A DNA stretch of 64,000 nucleotides, taken from contig NZ_CP108644.1 of NCBI RefSeq assembly GCF_041435495.1, positions 6,619,501 through 6,683,500 of the forward strand, written 5' to 3'. Positions 44,888 to 53,963 of the stretch are shown piece after piece. This DNA comes from Streptomyces sp. NBC_01116 (lineage in GTDB: Bacteria > Actinomycetota > Actinomycetes > Streptomycetales > Streptomycetaceae). Under the pieces are notes generated by a model. That model was not told the origin of the DNA and made no database searches. It saw only the letters and a list, made by a program, of their open reading frames with translations. Position numbers and translations under genes: made by a program. Each line of letters begins with the position of its first letter. Within the stretch, counting starts at the first letter, position 1.

Positions 44888-46036
44888 ATGCGCCCCGTCC
44901 GCTTCTCCGCCGTCGCCACCGTGGCGGCCGTGACTGCCCTGACCGCTGTGACGGGGTGCGCCGAGAAAGCCGACGCCGGCGGCGACGGCGCGGTGAAGGT
45001 CACCGCCACCGACACCTCCTGCGAGGTCTCGAAGAGGACGTTCCCCTCCGGCCATCTCCAGCTCGCCGTCGAGAACAAGGGCTCGAAGGTCACCGAGGTC
45101 TATGTGCTCTACCCCGACGACCGCATAGTCACCGAGCGCGAGAACATCGGTCCCGGTACGAAGGCGAACATCACGGCAGAGATCAAGCCCGGTCCGTACG
45201 AGATCGCCTGCAAGCCCGGCATGAAGGGTGACGGAATCCGGCAGAAGGTCGAGGCGACCGGTGGCAAGGCCGTCAAGCGCGACCCCGAGCTGGACGCCGC
45301 GGTCGCGGCCTACCGGCAGTACACGCTCGACCAGGCGGAGGAGACCCTCCCCAAGGCCCAGGTGTTCGCCGACGCGGTCAAGGCCGGAGACGTCGAGGCC
45401 GCGAAGAAGGCTTACGCGGAATCGCGCATCGGCTGGGAGCGCACCGAGCCCGTCGCGGAATCGTTCGGCGACATCGACCCGAAGGTCGACCTCCGCGAGG
45501 ACGGGCTGGAGGAGGGCCAGGACCTGGAGAAGGACTGGACCGGCTGGCACCGCCTGGAGCGGTCCCTGTGGCAGGACAAGAAGATCACCGCGCGCGACAA
45601 GGAACTCGCCGACCTGCTCATCAAGGACCTGACCGTCTGGCAGAAGAAGGTCGGCACGGCGGAGATAACCCCGACGTCGATGGCCAACGGCGCCAAGGAA
45701 CTCCTCGACGAGGTCGCCACCGGCAAGGTCACCGGCGAGGAGGAGCGCTACAGCCACACCGACCTGGTCGACTTCAAGGCGAACGTGGAGGGCGCGCAGA
45801 AGTCCTACGAGCTGCTGAAGCCGGTCGCCTCGAAGAACGACGCGGCGCTCACCGAGGAACTGGACACCCGGTTCGCCGAGCTGAACACGCTGCTGGACAA
45901 GTACCGCGCGGACAAGAACAGTTACGTCTTCACCTCGTACGACAAGGTGGGCAAGGCGGAGCGCAAGGAGCTGTCCGACGGCGTCAACGCGCTCGCGGAG
46001 CCGCTGTCGAAGCTCGCCGCCGCTGTGGCGAAGTAA
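44888..46036 (+). CDS. efeO: Iron-uptake lipoprotein EfeO
   Basis: 382 residues. Lipoprotein signal peptide with lipobox TAVTGC at about residue 24. An N-terminal cupredoxin-like domain (about 35-120: FPSGHLQLAVENKGSKVTEV, CKPGMKGDG) is followed by an M75/imelysin-like helical domain with the HxxE iron motif in WTGWHRLERSLWQ. EfeO is thought to bind iron outside and hand it to EfeB/EfeU. First gene of efeO-efeB-efeU; 27 bases separate it from efeB. Confidence 0.93.
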   Translation: MRPVRFSAVATVAAVTALTAVTGCAEKADAGGDGAVKVTATDTSCEVSKRTFPSGHLQLAVENKGSKVTEVYVLYPDDRIVTERENIGPGTKANITAEIKPGPYEIACKPGMKGDGIRQKVEATGGKAVKRDPELDAAVAAYRQYTLDQAEETLPKAQVFADAVKAGDVEAAKKAYAESRIGWERTEPVAESFGDIDPKVDLREDGLEEGQDLEKDWTGWHRLERSLWQDKKITARDKELADLLIKDLTVWQKKVGTAEITPTSMANGAKELLDEVATGKVTGEEERYSHTDLVDFKANVEGAQKSYELLKPVASKNDAALTEELDTRFAELNTLLDKYRADKNSYVFTSYDKVGKAERKELSDGVNALAEPLSKLAAAVAK

Positions 46037-46063
46037 CCGGCCGGCGAGAGCGGAGCAACGGTC

Positions 46064-47338
46064 ATGACGGACACGTCCCACGGTCCGGCCGATACCGCGG
46101 CCCCTTCGAGGGCGGGGCGCCCCTCCCGGCGGTCGGTGATCGGCTGGGGCGGCGCCGGGCTCGTGCTGGGCGCGGGAGCCGCGGGCGGAACCGCGATGAC
46201 GCTCGCCGGAGGCGCGGAGCCGGCCGAAGAGGCCGGTGCCGCGGTGCCGTTCCACGGCGAGCACCAGGCGGGCATCGCCACGGCCGTTCCCGACCGGCTC
46301 CACTTCGCGGCCTTCGACGTCACGACCCGGGACCGGGCCGCACTCGTCCAGCTCCTCAAGGACTGGACGGCCGCGGCCACCCGGATGACCCAAGGGCACG
46401 CGGTCGGCGACGGAGCTTTCGAGGGCCTGCCCGAAGCGCCCCCGGACGACACGGGCGAAGCCCTGGGCCTCAAGCCGTCCCGCCTCACCCTGACCGTGGG
46501 CTTCGGCCCCTCCCTGTTCGCCGCGGGCCGCTTCGGCCTGGAGCGCCGCAGACCCGGAGCACTGGTCGAGCTGCCCAAGTTCCCCGGCGACAACCTCGAC
46601 GCCGCACGCAGCGCAGGAGACCTGTGCGTCCAGGCATGCGCCGACGACCCCCAGGTCGCGGTGCACGCCATCCGCAACCTCGCCCGCATCGGCTTCGGCA
46701 GGGTCGCGGTCCGCTGGTCGCAACTCGGCTTCGGCAAGACCTCCTCGACCACACCCGACGCACAGACACCGCGCAACCTCTTCGGATTCAAGGACGGAAC
46801 CAGCAACGTCTCCGGCACCGACCGGGCGATGCTGGAGCGCCATGTCTGGGTACCCCCGGCCGACGGCCCCGACTGGATGGCCAAGGGGTCCTATCTCGTG
46901 GCACGCCGGATCCGGATGCACATCGAGACCTGGGACCGCACCTCCTTGCAGGAACAGGAGGACGTCATCGGCAGGAACAAGGGCGAAGGCGCACCCGCGG
47001 GCAAGACGCGTGAACACGACACCCCGTTCCTCAAGGCCATGCTGCCCACCGCGCATGTGCGCCTCGCACACCCGGACTCCAACGGGGGAGCGAGGATGCT
47101 GCGCCGCGGCTACTCCTTCACCGACGGGACCGACGGCCTCGGACGTCTGGACGCCGGCCTGTTCTTCCTCGCCTACCAGCGCGATGTACGGGACGCGTTC
47201 ATCCCCGTACAGCGGAACCTGGCGCGCAACGACGCGCTCAACGAGTACATCCAGCACGTGGGTTCGGCCGTCTTCGCGATACCCCCGGGCGTCCTGGACG
47301 AGGACGACTGGTGGGGCCGAGGGCTGTTCTCCTCATGA
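46064..47338 (+). CDS. efeB: Tat-exported Dyp-type haem peroxidase EfeB
   Basis: 424 residues. The twin-arginine signal SRRSVIGWGGAGLVLGAG at about residues 19-36 exports folded, haem-loaded protein. Dyp hallmark GFKDGTSNVSG carries the catalytic Asp; the proximal-His candidate and distal Arg lie in the C-terminal half (MLPTAHVRLAHPDSN, MLRRGYSFTDG). In EfeUOB it oxidises Fe(II) or, as argued for some species, releases iron from haem. 19 bases before efeU. Confidence 0.93.
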   Translation: MTDTSHGPADTAAPSRAGRPSRRSVIGWGGAGLVLGAGAAGGTAMTLAGGAEPAEEAGAAVPFHGEHQAGIATAVPDRLHFAAFDVTTRDRAALVQLLKDWTAAATRMTQGHAVGDGAFEGLPEAPPDDTGEALGLKPSRLTLTVGFGPSLFAAGRFGLERRRPGALVELPKFPGDNLDAARSAGDLCVQACADDPQVAVHAIRNLARIGFGRVAVRWSQLGFGKTSSTTPDAQTPRNLFGFKDGTSNVSGTDRAMLERHVWVPPADGPDWMAKGSYLVARRIRMHIETWDRTSLQEQEDVIGRNKGEGAPAGKTREHDTPFLKAMLPTAHVRLAHPDSNGGARMLRRGYSFTDGTDGLGRLDAGLFFLAYQRDVRDAFIPVQRNLARNDALNEYIQHVGSAVFAIPPGVLDEDDWWGRGLFSS

Positions 47339-47357
47339 ACACAGCGGAGGGACCGGC

Positions 47358-48248
47358 ATGTTCGGCAACTATCTGATCGGCCTGCGCGAAGGGCTGGAGG
47401 CGAGTCTCGTCGTCTGCATCCTCGTCGCCTACCTGGTCAAGACCAAGCGTCGGGACGCGCTGAAGCCGGTATGGGCCGGCATCGGCGTCGCGTGCGCGAT
47501 CTCGCTCGCCTTCGGCGCGGTACTGGAGTTCGGCTCCCAGGAACTGACCTTCGAGGCTCAGGAGTTGCTCGGCGGATCCCTGTCGATCATCGCGGTGGGC
47601 CTGGTCACCTGGATGGTCTTCTGGATGCGGCGCACCGCCCGTCACCTCAAGGCGGACCTCCACGGGAAGCTGGACGCCGCGCTGCAGATGGGAGCGGGGG
47701 CCCTGGTCGCGACAGCCCTGCTCGCCGTGGGGCGAGAGGGCCTGGAAACCGCCCTGTTCGTCTGGGCCTCGGTCCGCGCCAGCGGCGAAGGCACTTCGGC
47801 ACCGCTCATCGGCGTGCTGCTGGGCATCGCGACGGCCATCGTGCTCGGCTACCTGTTCTACCGGGGCGCTCTCAAGATCAACCTGGCAAAGTTCTTCACC
47901 TGGACCGGCGGCATGCTCGTGATCGTCGCCGCGGGTGTACTCGCCTACGGAGTCCACGACCTGCAGGAGGCACGCTTCCTGGGCGGGCTGGCCGACAAGG
48001 CGTTCGACGTCAGCGCCACCATTCCGCCCGACAGTTGGTTCGGCACGCTCCTCAAGGGCGTCTTCAACTTCCAGCCGGACCCGACCGTTCTCCAGGTCGT
48101 GGTGTGGTCTCTGTATCTGATGGTGACCATGTCCTTCTTCCTCGCGCCGCAGCGGCCCTCGTGGAAGGTGCCCTCGACCGTGCCGACACCGGTAGGGGAG
48201 CGCACTCAGACGCCGAGTAGAGCCTCGCAGAAACGGCCAGGTGCTTAG
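47358..48248 (+). CDS. efeU: FTR1-family iron permease EfeU
   Basis: 296 residues from ATG with GGAGG 8 bases upstream. Seven helices with the two REGLE iron motifs (GLREGLEASLVVCILVAYL and LAVGREGLETALFVWAS), which form the Fe(III) path. A C-terminal polar tail follows the last helix. Completes the operon: EfeO binds, EfeB oxidises, EfeU transports. Confidence 0.93.
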   Translation: MFGNYLIGLREGLEASLVVCILVAYLVKTKRRDALKPVWAGIGVACAISLAFGAVLEFGSQELTFEAQELLGGSLSIIAVGLVTWMVFWMRRTARHLKADLHGKLDAALQMGAGALVATALLAVGREGLETALFVWASVRASGEGTSAPLIGVLLGIATAIVLGYLFYRGALKINLAKFFTWTGGMLVIVAAGVLAYGVHDLQEARFLGGLADKAFDVSATIPPDSWFGTLLKGVFNFQPDPTVLQVVVWSLYLMVTMSFFLAPQRPSWKVPSTVPTPVGERTQTPSRASQKRPGA

Positions 48249-49316
48249 ACCGTGTCCTACGTGGTGAGGCGGATGAGTCGCTTGTAGCTCGGTGGTGCGC
48301 GCAGGGTCAGACGGTGGAGGCGCCTCCTCCATGGCGCGGGGCGGCGAACAGGTCCGCGAGCCCGCCCCGGCCCCGTCGGCTCCCTCCGTTTCCGTCGCCG
48401 CGCGCACGTAGCGCACACTATGCCCGTAACGACGTGACCCGTATGCCGGATTTGTGTGTCGCGCGCTGTTGAGCTGCACGTATTTCCACATGCTTTCGTG
48501 TCCACATGTTTCGCGATGACGCATCATGTGGAGTGCGTGGCGATTCTGGAGCCGGTGAAGAAGGACGCCTGACCTGGGGTTTCCTGGTCTTCGTGAGCTG
48601 CTCGACCTGTTTCCGGGCCAGCAACGCGTGAGGGCGCGTCGGTCCTGCTGAATCAACCTGACCTGCGGTTTCAGTACGGGACGTCGCGGTCCTAGCTAGC
48701 GGCATCAGGGCTTTCCTCGGGCTGCTGACGCTCAATTGACGCACGTTCTGAAGCCCCGTCACGTTGGCCCGGCCGCGTCCACGGACGCGGCCGGGCCAAC
48801 GGCTTGGTCGCCGACCCGCAAGCCGCCGGCCCTATGACATCGCGAATGCCAAGCCTGATTTTTGGCTGATGACACTCACTCATTGCCGGGTGTCGCCCCA
48901 GTAGCGATTTCTCAGCGTCACTGACCACAGCCATTCTCGACGAGCGGCTGCTGGACTTCGAGGTCCTGTCCATTAAGGCGTTGCTCGCCGGCTTCAGGAC
49001 TTGCGGCCCGTGGCCCGAGAACATGCCGCCGTCGGACTGGTGGGCGGACTTCGGACTGCCCGCGACAGGGGCGACGGAGCCCGCCGGGAACAGCGGTGGG
49101 CAGCTGGCGGCGGTCGCCCGGGAGTTTTCGGTCCGCGCAGTCGCGCCCCGAGAATGAGTTGACAGTTATCGGCTCAAGATCTAGGGTCCATGACCCGTAC
49201 TGCTTGATCCAGCTATGATCGACGCAGTTCTCGCCGACAGCCGAGGTGCCGTTCTTCGGCAGGTCGGGCCTTACTAGGATTACTCCAACCGATTGCGGCC
49301 CGACGGGCTTCCTGAA
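48249..49316. other. Long intergenic region with a tiny ORF and possible remnant
   Basis: About 1.07 kb between efeU and the first helicase gene. It holds an 18-codon ORF (separate entry), TGACCTGSGGTTT-type repeats at 48570 and 48659, and a plus-strand open piece (about 48930-49157) reading ILDERLLDFEVLSIKALLAG and ENMPPSDWWADFGLPATG. That piece is coding-like but has no start or family. Confidence 0.4.
48516..48572 (+). CDS. Tiny 18-residue ORF, paired with one at 55667
   Basis: Encodes MTHHVECVAILEPVKKDA. The related MTQHVGCVATLEPVAKGA is encoded at 55667-55723 in the same orientation; many differences are at third positions, which suggests peptide-level conservation. No ribosome site is obvious. 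TCCACATG (48501-48508) and CATGTGGA (48525-48532) form an inverted repeat over the start. It may be a leader peptide or the start of a lost gene. Confidence 0.35.
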   Translation: MTHHVECVAILEPVKKDA

Positions 49317-49359
49317 CAGGACATGCCCCCACCCGCACGAGTCACTCGTGCCCTGGGGG
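49317..49359 (+). promoter_or_regulatory. Conserved start-codon hairpin, copy 1
   Basis: A 25-bp stretch (49317-49341) is identical to the reverse complement of 53846-53870. It folds as an outer stem CCCCCA/TGGGGG (49326-49331 with 49354-49359) and an inner stem GCACGAG/CTCGTGC. The candidate GTG start at 49348 lies in the inner stem. Confidence 0.7.
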
Positions 49360-51492
49360 AACCACCTCGTGTCCATGCTCCTGCTGAAACTGTCGGCGGA
49401 GGATCTGCTCACTCTGAATTCGCGTCGCAGAATGGTTCCGCACCTTGCTGCCCGATGGCGCCACTTCAGGGGCGCGGACGCCTCATTGTCGGAACGTTCC
49501 GCGTGGGCGGAAAGCCTGGTGAGCCTGGCGAACGACCTGGTCGCGGCGGAGCGCGGCAACGTGGAGATGATCGTCGAATGTGCCGCCACGCTCGACGAGG
49601 TGAACCGGTCCGAGAACCCACGCCTCATCGACGTCGTTCTGGTGGGCCGACACCCGGAACGCAACGTGCCGTCGGTCCAGTTGGTCGAGCTGAAGCGCTG
49701 GTCGACGGTGACCAGGGTGGAGCAGGCCACGGCAGACCTGCTCTACGTGCCGGCCATGGACGAGGTGAAGCAGCACCCTGCACTGCAATTGCGCTCGTAT
49801 TACGAGGCGTTCACGAGTGACAGGGGCCCCTTCCGGCGCTCGGACTTCGAATGCGGAGGTTTCGCCTACCTGCACAACGCCGCGGATGATTCGGTTCGGC
49901 CCTTGACCGACGTGGACGCGCCGACAGGTGCCTACGCCCGCGTGTACACGAGAGACCGGCGCGCACAATTGCTGTCCGACCTCCAGCGGAACTTCGCCGT
50001 TGAAGGCGCGGCCTCAGAGGCCGAGAGGATGCTGCAGAACATGGGGTTGCGCAACACCCCGCTGCTCGACGCGATGATCTGGTCCCGCGGGGCCGACACC
50101 GTTTTCACCCTCCGTGGGCGCCAGAAGGCAGTCGCCGACCAGGTCCTGGAATCGGCCGCCAAGGTTCTACCGGATCCCGAGCGTCCCACCTTGGTCCCGG
50201 ACGAGCAACGGGTGATCTTCCTGGTGACCGGTGGCGCCGGAACGGGAAAGAGCGCGATCGGACTGCAGATCAAAGCGGAGCTGGAGGCACAAGGCCGCAC
50301 GGTCAACTACGCAAGCGGCAGTAGGGCGTTCAACGGCGCGCTTCAAGAGCACGTCGGATACGGAGACCGGGAGTTCAGGGAGTCGTTCACGTACTTCAGC
50401 AATTTCGTCAGACCACCGGAGCCACCCCTGGACGTGTTGATCTGCGATGAGGCACACCGACTACGCGACCGCTCGACGAATCGATTCTGGAAGCCCGAGG
50501 ACTGGGGCACGGGGCCACAGGTGGACGAGCTCCTCGCCGCGTCGCGACTGACGGTCTTCTTCATGGATGAAGGGCAGTCGGTGAGGCCGAACGAGGTCGG
50601 TACCGTACAGCTGATCAAGGAGGCTGCTGCCCGCCACGATGCCCGCCTTGTTGAGGTCGGGCTTCGCGAGCAGTTCCGCTGTGGCGGCAGCGACGCCTAC
50701 CCCCGTTGGGTGCGCGCCGTGCTCGGTGTGACGGACGAGGAGGCCGAGTGCTGGCGCCCGGACGGCCTGATGCACGTCGAAGTGGCGGACACCCCTGAGG
50801 AACTCGAACGGATCATCCGTGCCGAAGCGCTGGCCGGTGCGTCTGCGCGCATGGTCGCCGGCTATTGCTGGCCTTGGACCAAGCCACTCGGCAAGGAGAG
50901 GCGGCTGGAGGCCGATGTGCGCATCGGCAACTGGCACCGGCCGTGGAACGCGGACAGCGACACCTTCTGCGCTGACGACGTGCCCCCGTCCAAGATATGG
51001 TCCGTGCACGAGAACGGCCTCGGCCAGATCGGTTGTGTCTATACGGCGCAGGGCCTCGAATGGGACTGGTGCGGCGTCATCATGGGCGAGGACATGGTGC
51101 GCCGAGACGGCCAATGGGTGTTTCGTCGGGGCAAGGAGCGCAAGGACGAGGAGTCCGACGCCAAGCGGGTGGCTTGCCCCGGCTCGTTCGACCCGAAGGT
51201 GAAGGCGGGCAGTGTCGACGACGAGGAATTCGCCAGACTCGTCCGCCACGCTTATCACGTGCTGATGACCCGGGCCAGCCGGGCAACCGTGCTCTATTCC
51301 ACAGACGAGGAGACCCGGACCTACCTCAAGGAACTCGTCGGGCCGGTCGAGATCCACGCGTTGCGTCCTACGCGGGAGAATCTGCCTGCCGAGGCGCGTA
51401 AGCCGCACCTGCCCCGGCCCAGCAGGGGAAGACGTGGCAAGAGGAATCGGAAGGGGCGCAAGTCGCAGGGGCCCGATCTGACGCTGTTCTGA
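49348..51492 (+). CDS. PD-(D/E)XK-like nuclease / DUF2075 helicase protein I
   Basis: 714 residues from GTG 49348, chosen by homology with the paralogue start; ATG 49375 is an alternative. An N-terminal nuclease-like motif: Asp in PRLIDVVLVG and E-x-K in SVQLVELKRW (about residues 95-115). The helicase domain has Walker A LVTGGAGTGKSAIGL (about 290), Walker B DVLICDEAHRLRD, and late motifs EQFRCGGSDAYPRWV and GCVYTAQGLEWDWCGV. This is DUF2075, the Schlafen-group-3-like DNA/RNA helicase. A basic tail (GRRGKRNRKGRKSQG) may bind nucleic acid. Its place beside a BREX remnant points to phage defence, which is inference. Confidence 0.85.
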   Translation: MPWGNHLVSMLLLKLSAEDLLTLNSRRRMVPHLAARWRHFRGADASLSERSAWAESLVSLANDLVAAERGNVEMIVECAATLDEVNRSENPRLIDVVLVGRHPERNVPSVQLVELKRWSTVTRVEQATADLLYVPAMDEVKQHPALQLRSYYEAFTSDRGPFRRSDFECGGFAYLHNAADDSVRPLTDVDAPTGAYARVYTRDRRAQLLSDLQRNFAVEGAASEAERMLQNMGLRNTPLLDAMIWSRGADTVFTLRGRQKAVADQVLESAAKVLPDPERPTLVPDEQRVIFLVTGGAGTGKSAIGLQIKAELEAQGRTVNYASGSRAFNGALQEHVGYGDREFRESFTYFSNFVRPPEPPLDVLICDEAHRLRDRSTNRFWKPEDWGTGPQVDELLAASRLTVFFMDEGQSVRPNEVGTVQLIKEAAARHDARLVEVGLREQFRCGGSDAYPRWVRAVLGVTDEEAECWRPDGLMHVEVADTPEELERIIRAEALAGASARMVAGYCWPWTKPLGKERRLEADVRIGNWHRPWNADSDTFCADDVPPSKIWSVHENGLGQIGCVYTAQGLEWDWCGVIMGEDMVRRDGQWVFRRGKERKDEESDAKRVACPGSFDPKVKAGSVDDEEFARLVRHAYHVLMTRASRATVLYSTDEETRTYLKELVGPVEIHALRPTRENLPAEARKPHLPRPSRGRRGKRNRKGRKSQGPDLTLF

Positions 51493-51540
51493 ACGCGCTT
51501 TCGCGTTCGGTGTGAGTGGCGGGCTCACCGGGCCCGCCAC
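51491..51540 (+). terminator. Two hairpins after DUF2075 gene I
   Basis: GAACGCG/CGCGTTC with a 4-base loop (51491-51508), then GTGGCGGGC/GCCCGCCAC with a 7-base loop (51516-51540). They lie between convergent genes and may serve both. Confidence 0.7.
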
Positions 51541-51549
51541 CCGCCTGCT

Positions 51550-51678
51550 CTAGAAGAGCAGACCCGCAATCGACAGCAAGGCCGTCACCACAAGATTGGT
51601 GACGACTCCGACGGCGATCTCGATCAGGATCTCGCGGATCCGTTCACGACGCGCAGGCTTGTACTCGACCGAGGTCAT
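51550..51678 (-). CDS. Small single-helix membrane peptide (DUF6408-like?)
   Basis: 42 residues from ATG 51678, with GGAG 6 bases upstream; the longer frame to 51783 is less likely. A polar, basic start MTSVEYKPARRERIREILIE is followed by one helix AVGVVTNLVVTALLSIAGLL. It resembles short Streptomyces proteins I recall as DUF6408, not verified. Located between the two convergent nuclease/helicase genes. Confidence 0.5.
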   Translation of the reverse strand: MTSVEYKPARRERIREILIEIAVGVVTNLVVTALLSIAGLLF

Positions 51679-51945
51679 GGCCGCTCCAATGCAGTGAGAT
51701 CGGAATGGCAGGGGGACGCCCTGCGGGCATCCACGCTCGCGTCGTGTGTCGCCACACGACGGGCACAACCATTCGTCGCTCACGGGTCATTGGGGCATGC
51801 GTACCGACCCTTGCCTCGTACCCTCCGGGAAGGTGCGCAGCGCGATCATGCTATCTCGCGGCCTCGCCCGCGCGTCGTGGTTTTCGCAGTGTTCCAGTGG
51901 TCGAGAGCGCCCTGATTTTCGCGGCGCCTCGAAGGCGGTTGGTGC

Positions 51946-53838
51946 TCAAGGTGTCGGAGGGATCAGCGTGCGGAGCTTCTCGCGGGTCTCGGGATCCGTC
52001 GAATAGACGACCGTCCCGATCATGCCCCGGGTGAGAAGCACCTTGTACGTATTGCGCACGAGGCGATCCACGTCGTCGTCCGATGTCGCCTTCGTGAACG
52101 ATGGATCCTTCGACGCTGTGCGGTCCACCACCCAGTGGTCGGTCCGCCAGACGAGGTCCGGGCCCATGATGACACCCGACCAGTCGTACTCGAAGCCCTG
52201 CGCGGTGTACACACATCCGACCTGCCCGAACCCCTCGGGGGTGGTGGCCCACAGTGGCGCCGGCGGTGCGCCGAGCAGGGCTCGGTCACCGTAGAGGTTC
52301 CACGGCCTCGCCCAGTCACCGATGACCACGTCGGTGGGCAGCGCGTTCATACTGGAAGTGATCTTCGTCGTCCACTTCCAGCAGTAGCCCGCGGACATGC
52401 GGGCGCTATAGCCCTGCGCCCGTTGAGCGGCCAGGAAGTCTTCGAGTTCCTGCGGGGTGTCGACGGTCATCAAACGCACCTTGTCGTCCGGCTCCCACAC
52501 GGTGGGATCTTGACCTTCGAGCCCCAGAAGGTCGACGACCCACTGCATGTACGCGTCGCTGCCACCACATCGGAACTGACTGTCCAGTTCCACCACGGTG
52601 CATGCGAGCCCCAATGCGGCGGCTGCTTCCCGAATCTGCTCCTCCGTCCCCATCTCGCCCGGTCGGACCACTTGGTGCTGGTCCAGCAGGAAGACCGGAA
52701 CCCGAGCCGCTGCCATCAGCTCCGCCACCTGCGGTCGGCCCGTACGGAGCGTCGCCTTCGTGTAGCGGTTGGCGGAGGTCTTGCGCAAGCGGTGCGCCTC
52801 GTCGCAGACAAGGACGTCGAGATCGTTGGGCCCAGCCTCCATGAAGCTGTTGAAATAGCGGAAAAGCCGCTGCACTTCGGGCTTCCGGGTGCCGGCGATC
52901 TTGCGCATCGTCTTGGTGAACGACTGCGAGCCGGTGGCGTGCAGGGCGGGCACCCCGCGCCGGTAGAGGTCTCCGAGGAGAGACAGGGCGATCACACTCT
53001 TGCCGGAGCCCGGCCCCCCGGTCACCACGACGACCCGTTTGTGATCCGCTTGTCGCGCCCGCCGCACTGCGGCCATGACCGTCTCGTAGGCGAGCCGCTG
53101 TTCATCGAGCAGGACGAACTGTTCCCGGTCGCGCACCTCTGCGGCGGCAACGGCCATCAGCTGCCTCGACGGCCTGACCTTGGCCTGCAGCAAGGCATCG
53201 GCCGCATCCGCACCGGGTTTCGCGGCCAGGCGCGAACGCAGGTAGCTCAGGAAGGCGCCGCGCTGATCACCGGTGAACATCCGGCCGCGATCGTCTTCTG
53301 CGACATGGCGGAGGCCCGCCACTTTGGCCTCCGTCGCGTTGTGCAGGTATGCCACGCCGACGACCGACTTCGGACTGTTTTCCAGAGCCCCGTTGAACGA
53401 GACCAGGTAGTCACAGTAGCCGCGCACCTGCTCGATCGGATTGAGGATCGGATGGTCGTAGGCGTCGATATGGCAGAGCAGCGGATCCTCCGGCTCGGGG
53501 TGGGCTTCGCTCCACTGCTTCAGTTCGACCACCACGTACGACGCCTCACCGGTGGCTGGATGCACGCCGGCCAGTATCACGTCAGCGCGCTTGCTGGTCA
53601 GCGGCAGCCCGTACTCCAGCAGCATTTCCACTTCGCCGAGCCCGGCTTCCACGAGCACGTTGGTGAGTGCCGGGATGCTGCGCTCCCAAGCCCGAACCTC
53701 CGCCGGCTGGGGACGGTGACGGTGCTGGTGCAGGAAGTTCTCCGCCAGGAGCCGCGCCAATCGGCCCTCGACGTGGGTGCGGGTGGCCAGTGACGCCGCA
53801 GACTCACGGAACAGCAAGAGAATGCCCCCAGGCAGCAC
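51946..53838 (-). CDS. PD-(D/E)XK-like nuclease / DUF2075 helicase protein II
   Basis: 630 residues from GTG 53838. Nuclease-like motif: Asp in SKRADVILAGVHP and E-x-K in SYVVVELKQWSEAHP (about residues 85-115). Helicase: Walker A VVTGGPGSGKSVIALSLLG (about 275), Walker B DVLVCDEAHRLRKTSANRY, SQFRCGGSDAYMQWV and GCVYTAQGFEYDWSGVIMG. Same architecture and many identical motif blocks as protein I but clearly diverged; lacks its basic tail. The two genes face each other. The start codon lies in a hairpin shared with gene I. Confidence 0.85.
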   Translation of the reverse strand: MLPGGILLLFRESAASLATRTHVEGRLARLLAENFLHQHRHRPQPAEVRAWERSIPALTNVLVEAGLGEVEMLLEYGLPLTSKRADVILAGVHPATGEASYVVVELKQWSEAHPEPEDPLLCHIDAYDHPILNPIEQVRGYCDYLVSFNGALENSPKSVVGVAYLHNATEAKVAGLRHVAEDDRGRMFTGDQRGAFLSYLRSRLAAKPGADAADALLQAKVRPSRQLMAVAAAEVRDREQFVLLDEQRLAYETVMAAVRRARQADHKRVVVVTGGPGSGKSVIALSLLGDLYRRGVPALHATGSQSFTKTMRKIAGTRKPEVQRLFRYFNSFMEAGPNDLDVLVCDEAHRLRKTSANRYTKATLRTGRPQVAELMAAARVPVFLLDQHQVVRPGEMGTEEQIREAAAALGLACTVVELDSQFRCGGSDAYMQWVVDLLGLEGQDPTVWEPDDKVRLMTVDTPQELEDFLAAQRAQGYSARMSAGYCWKWTTKITSSMNALPTDVVIGDWARPWNLYGDRALLGAPPAPLWATTPEGFGQVGCVYTAQGFEYDWSGVIMGPDLVWRTDHWVVDRTASKDPSFTKATSDDDVDRLVRNTYKVLLTRGMIGTVVYSTDPETREKLRTLIPPTP

Positions 53839-53870
53839 GAAGTAGCTCGTGCGGGTGGGGGCATGTCCTG
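53822..53870 (-). promoter_or_regulatory. Conserved start-codon hairpin, copy 2
   Basis: Outer stem ATGCCCCCA (53822-53830) with TGGGGGCAT (53856-53864), inner stem GCACGA (53835-53840) with TCGTGC (53847-53852). GTG start at 53836-53838 within the inner stem. Loop differs from copy 1 while both stems are kept. Confidence 0.7.
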
Positions 53871-53963
53871 GTTCCGCGAATGCGGAGTGGAAGCCTGTCG
53901 GGCCGCTGAGTCTGTCGCGGCCATTCTAGAGCAGGCAGCGGATCAAGAGCCTGGCCTCACGTT

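Noticed and set aside
44828-47257. Minus-strand open frame of 809 codons over efeO and efeB
   Set aside because: Antisense shadow of two clear efe genes.
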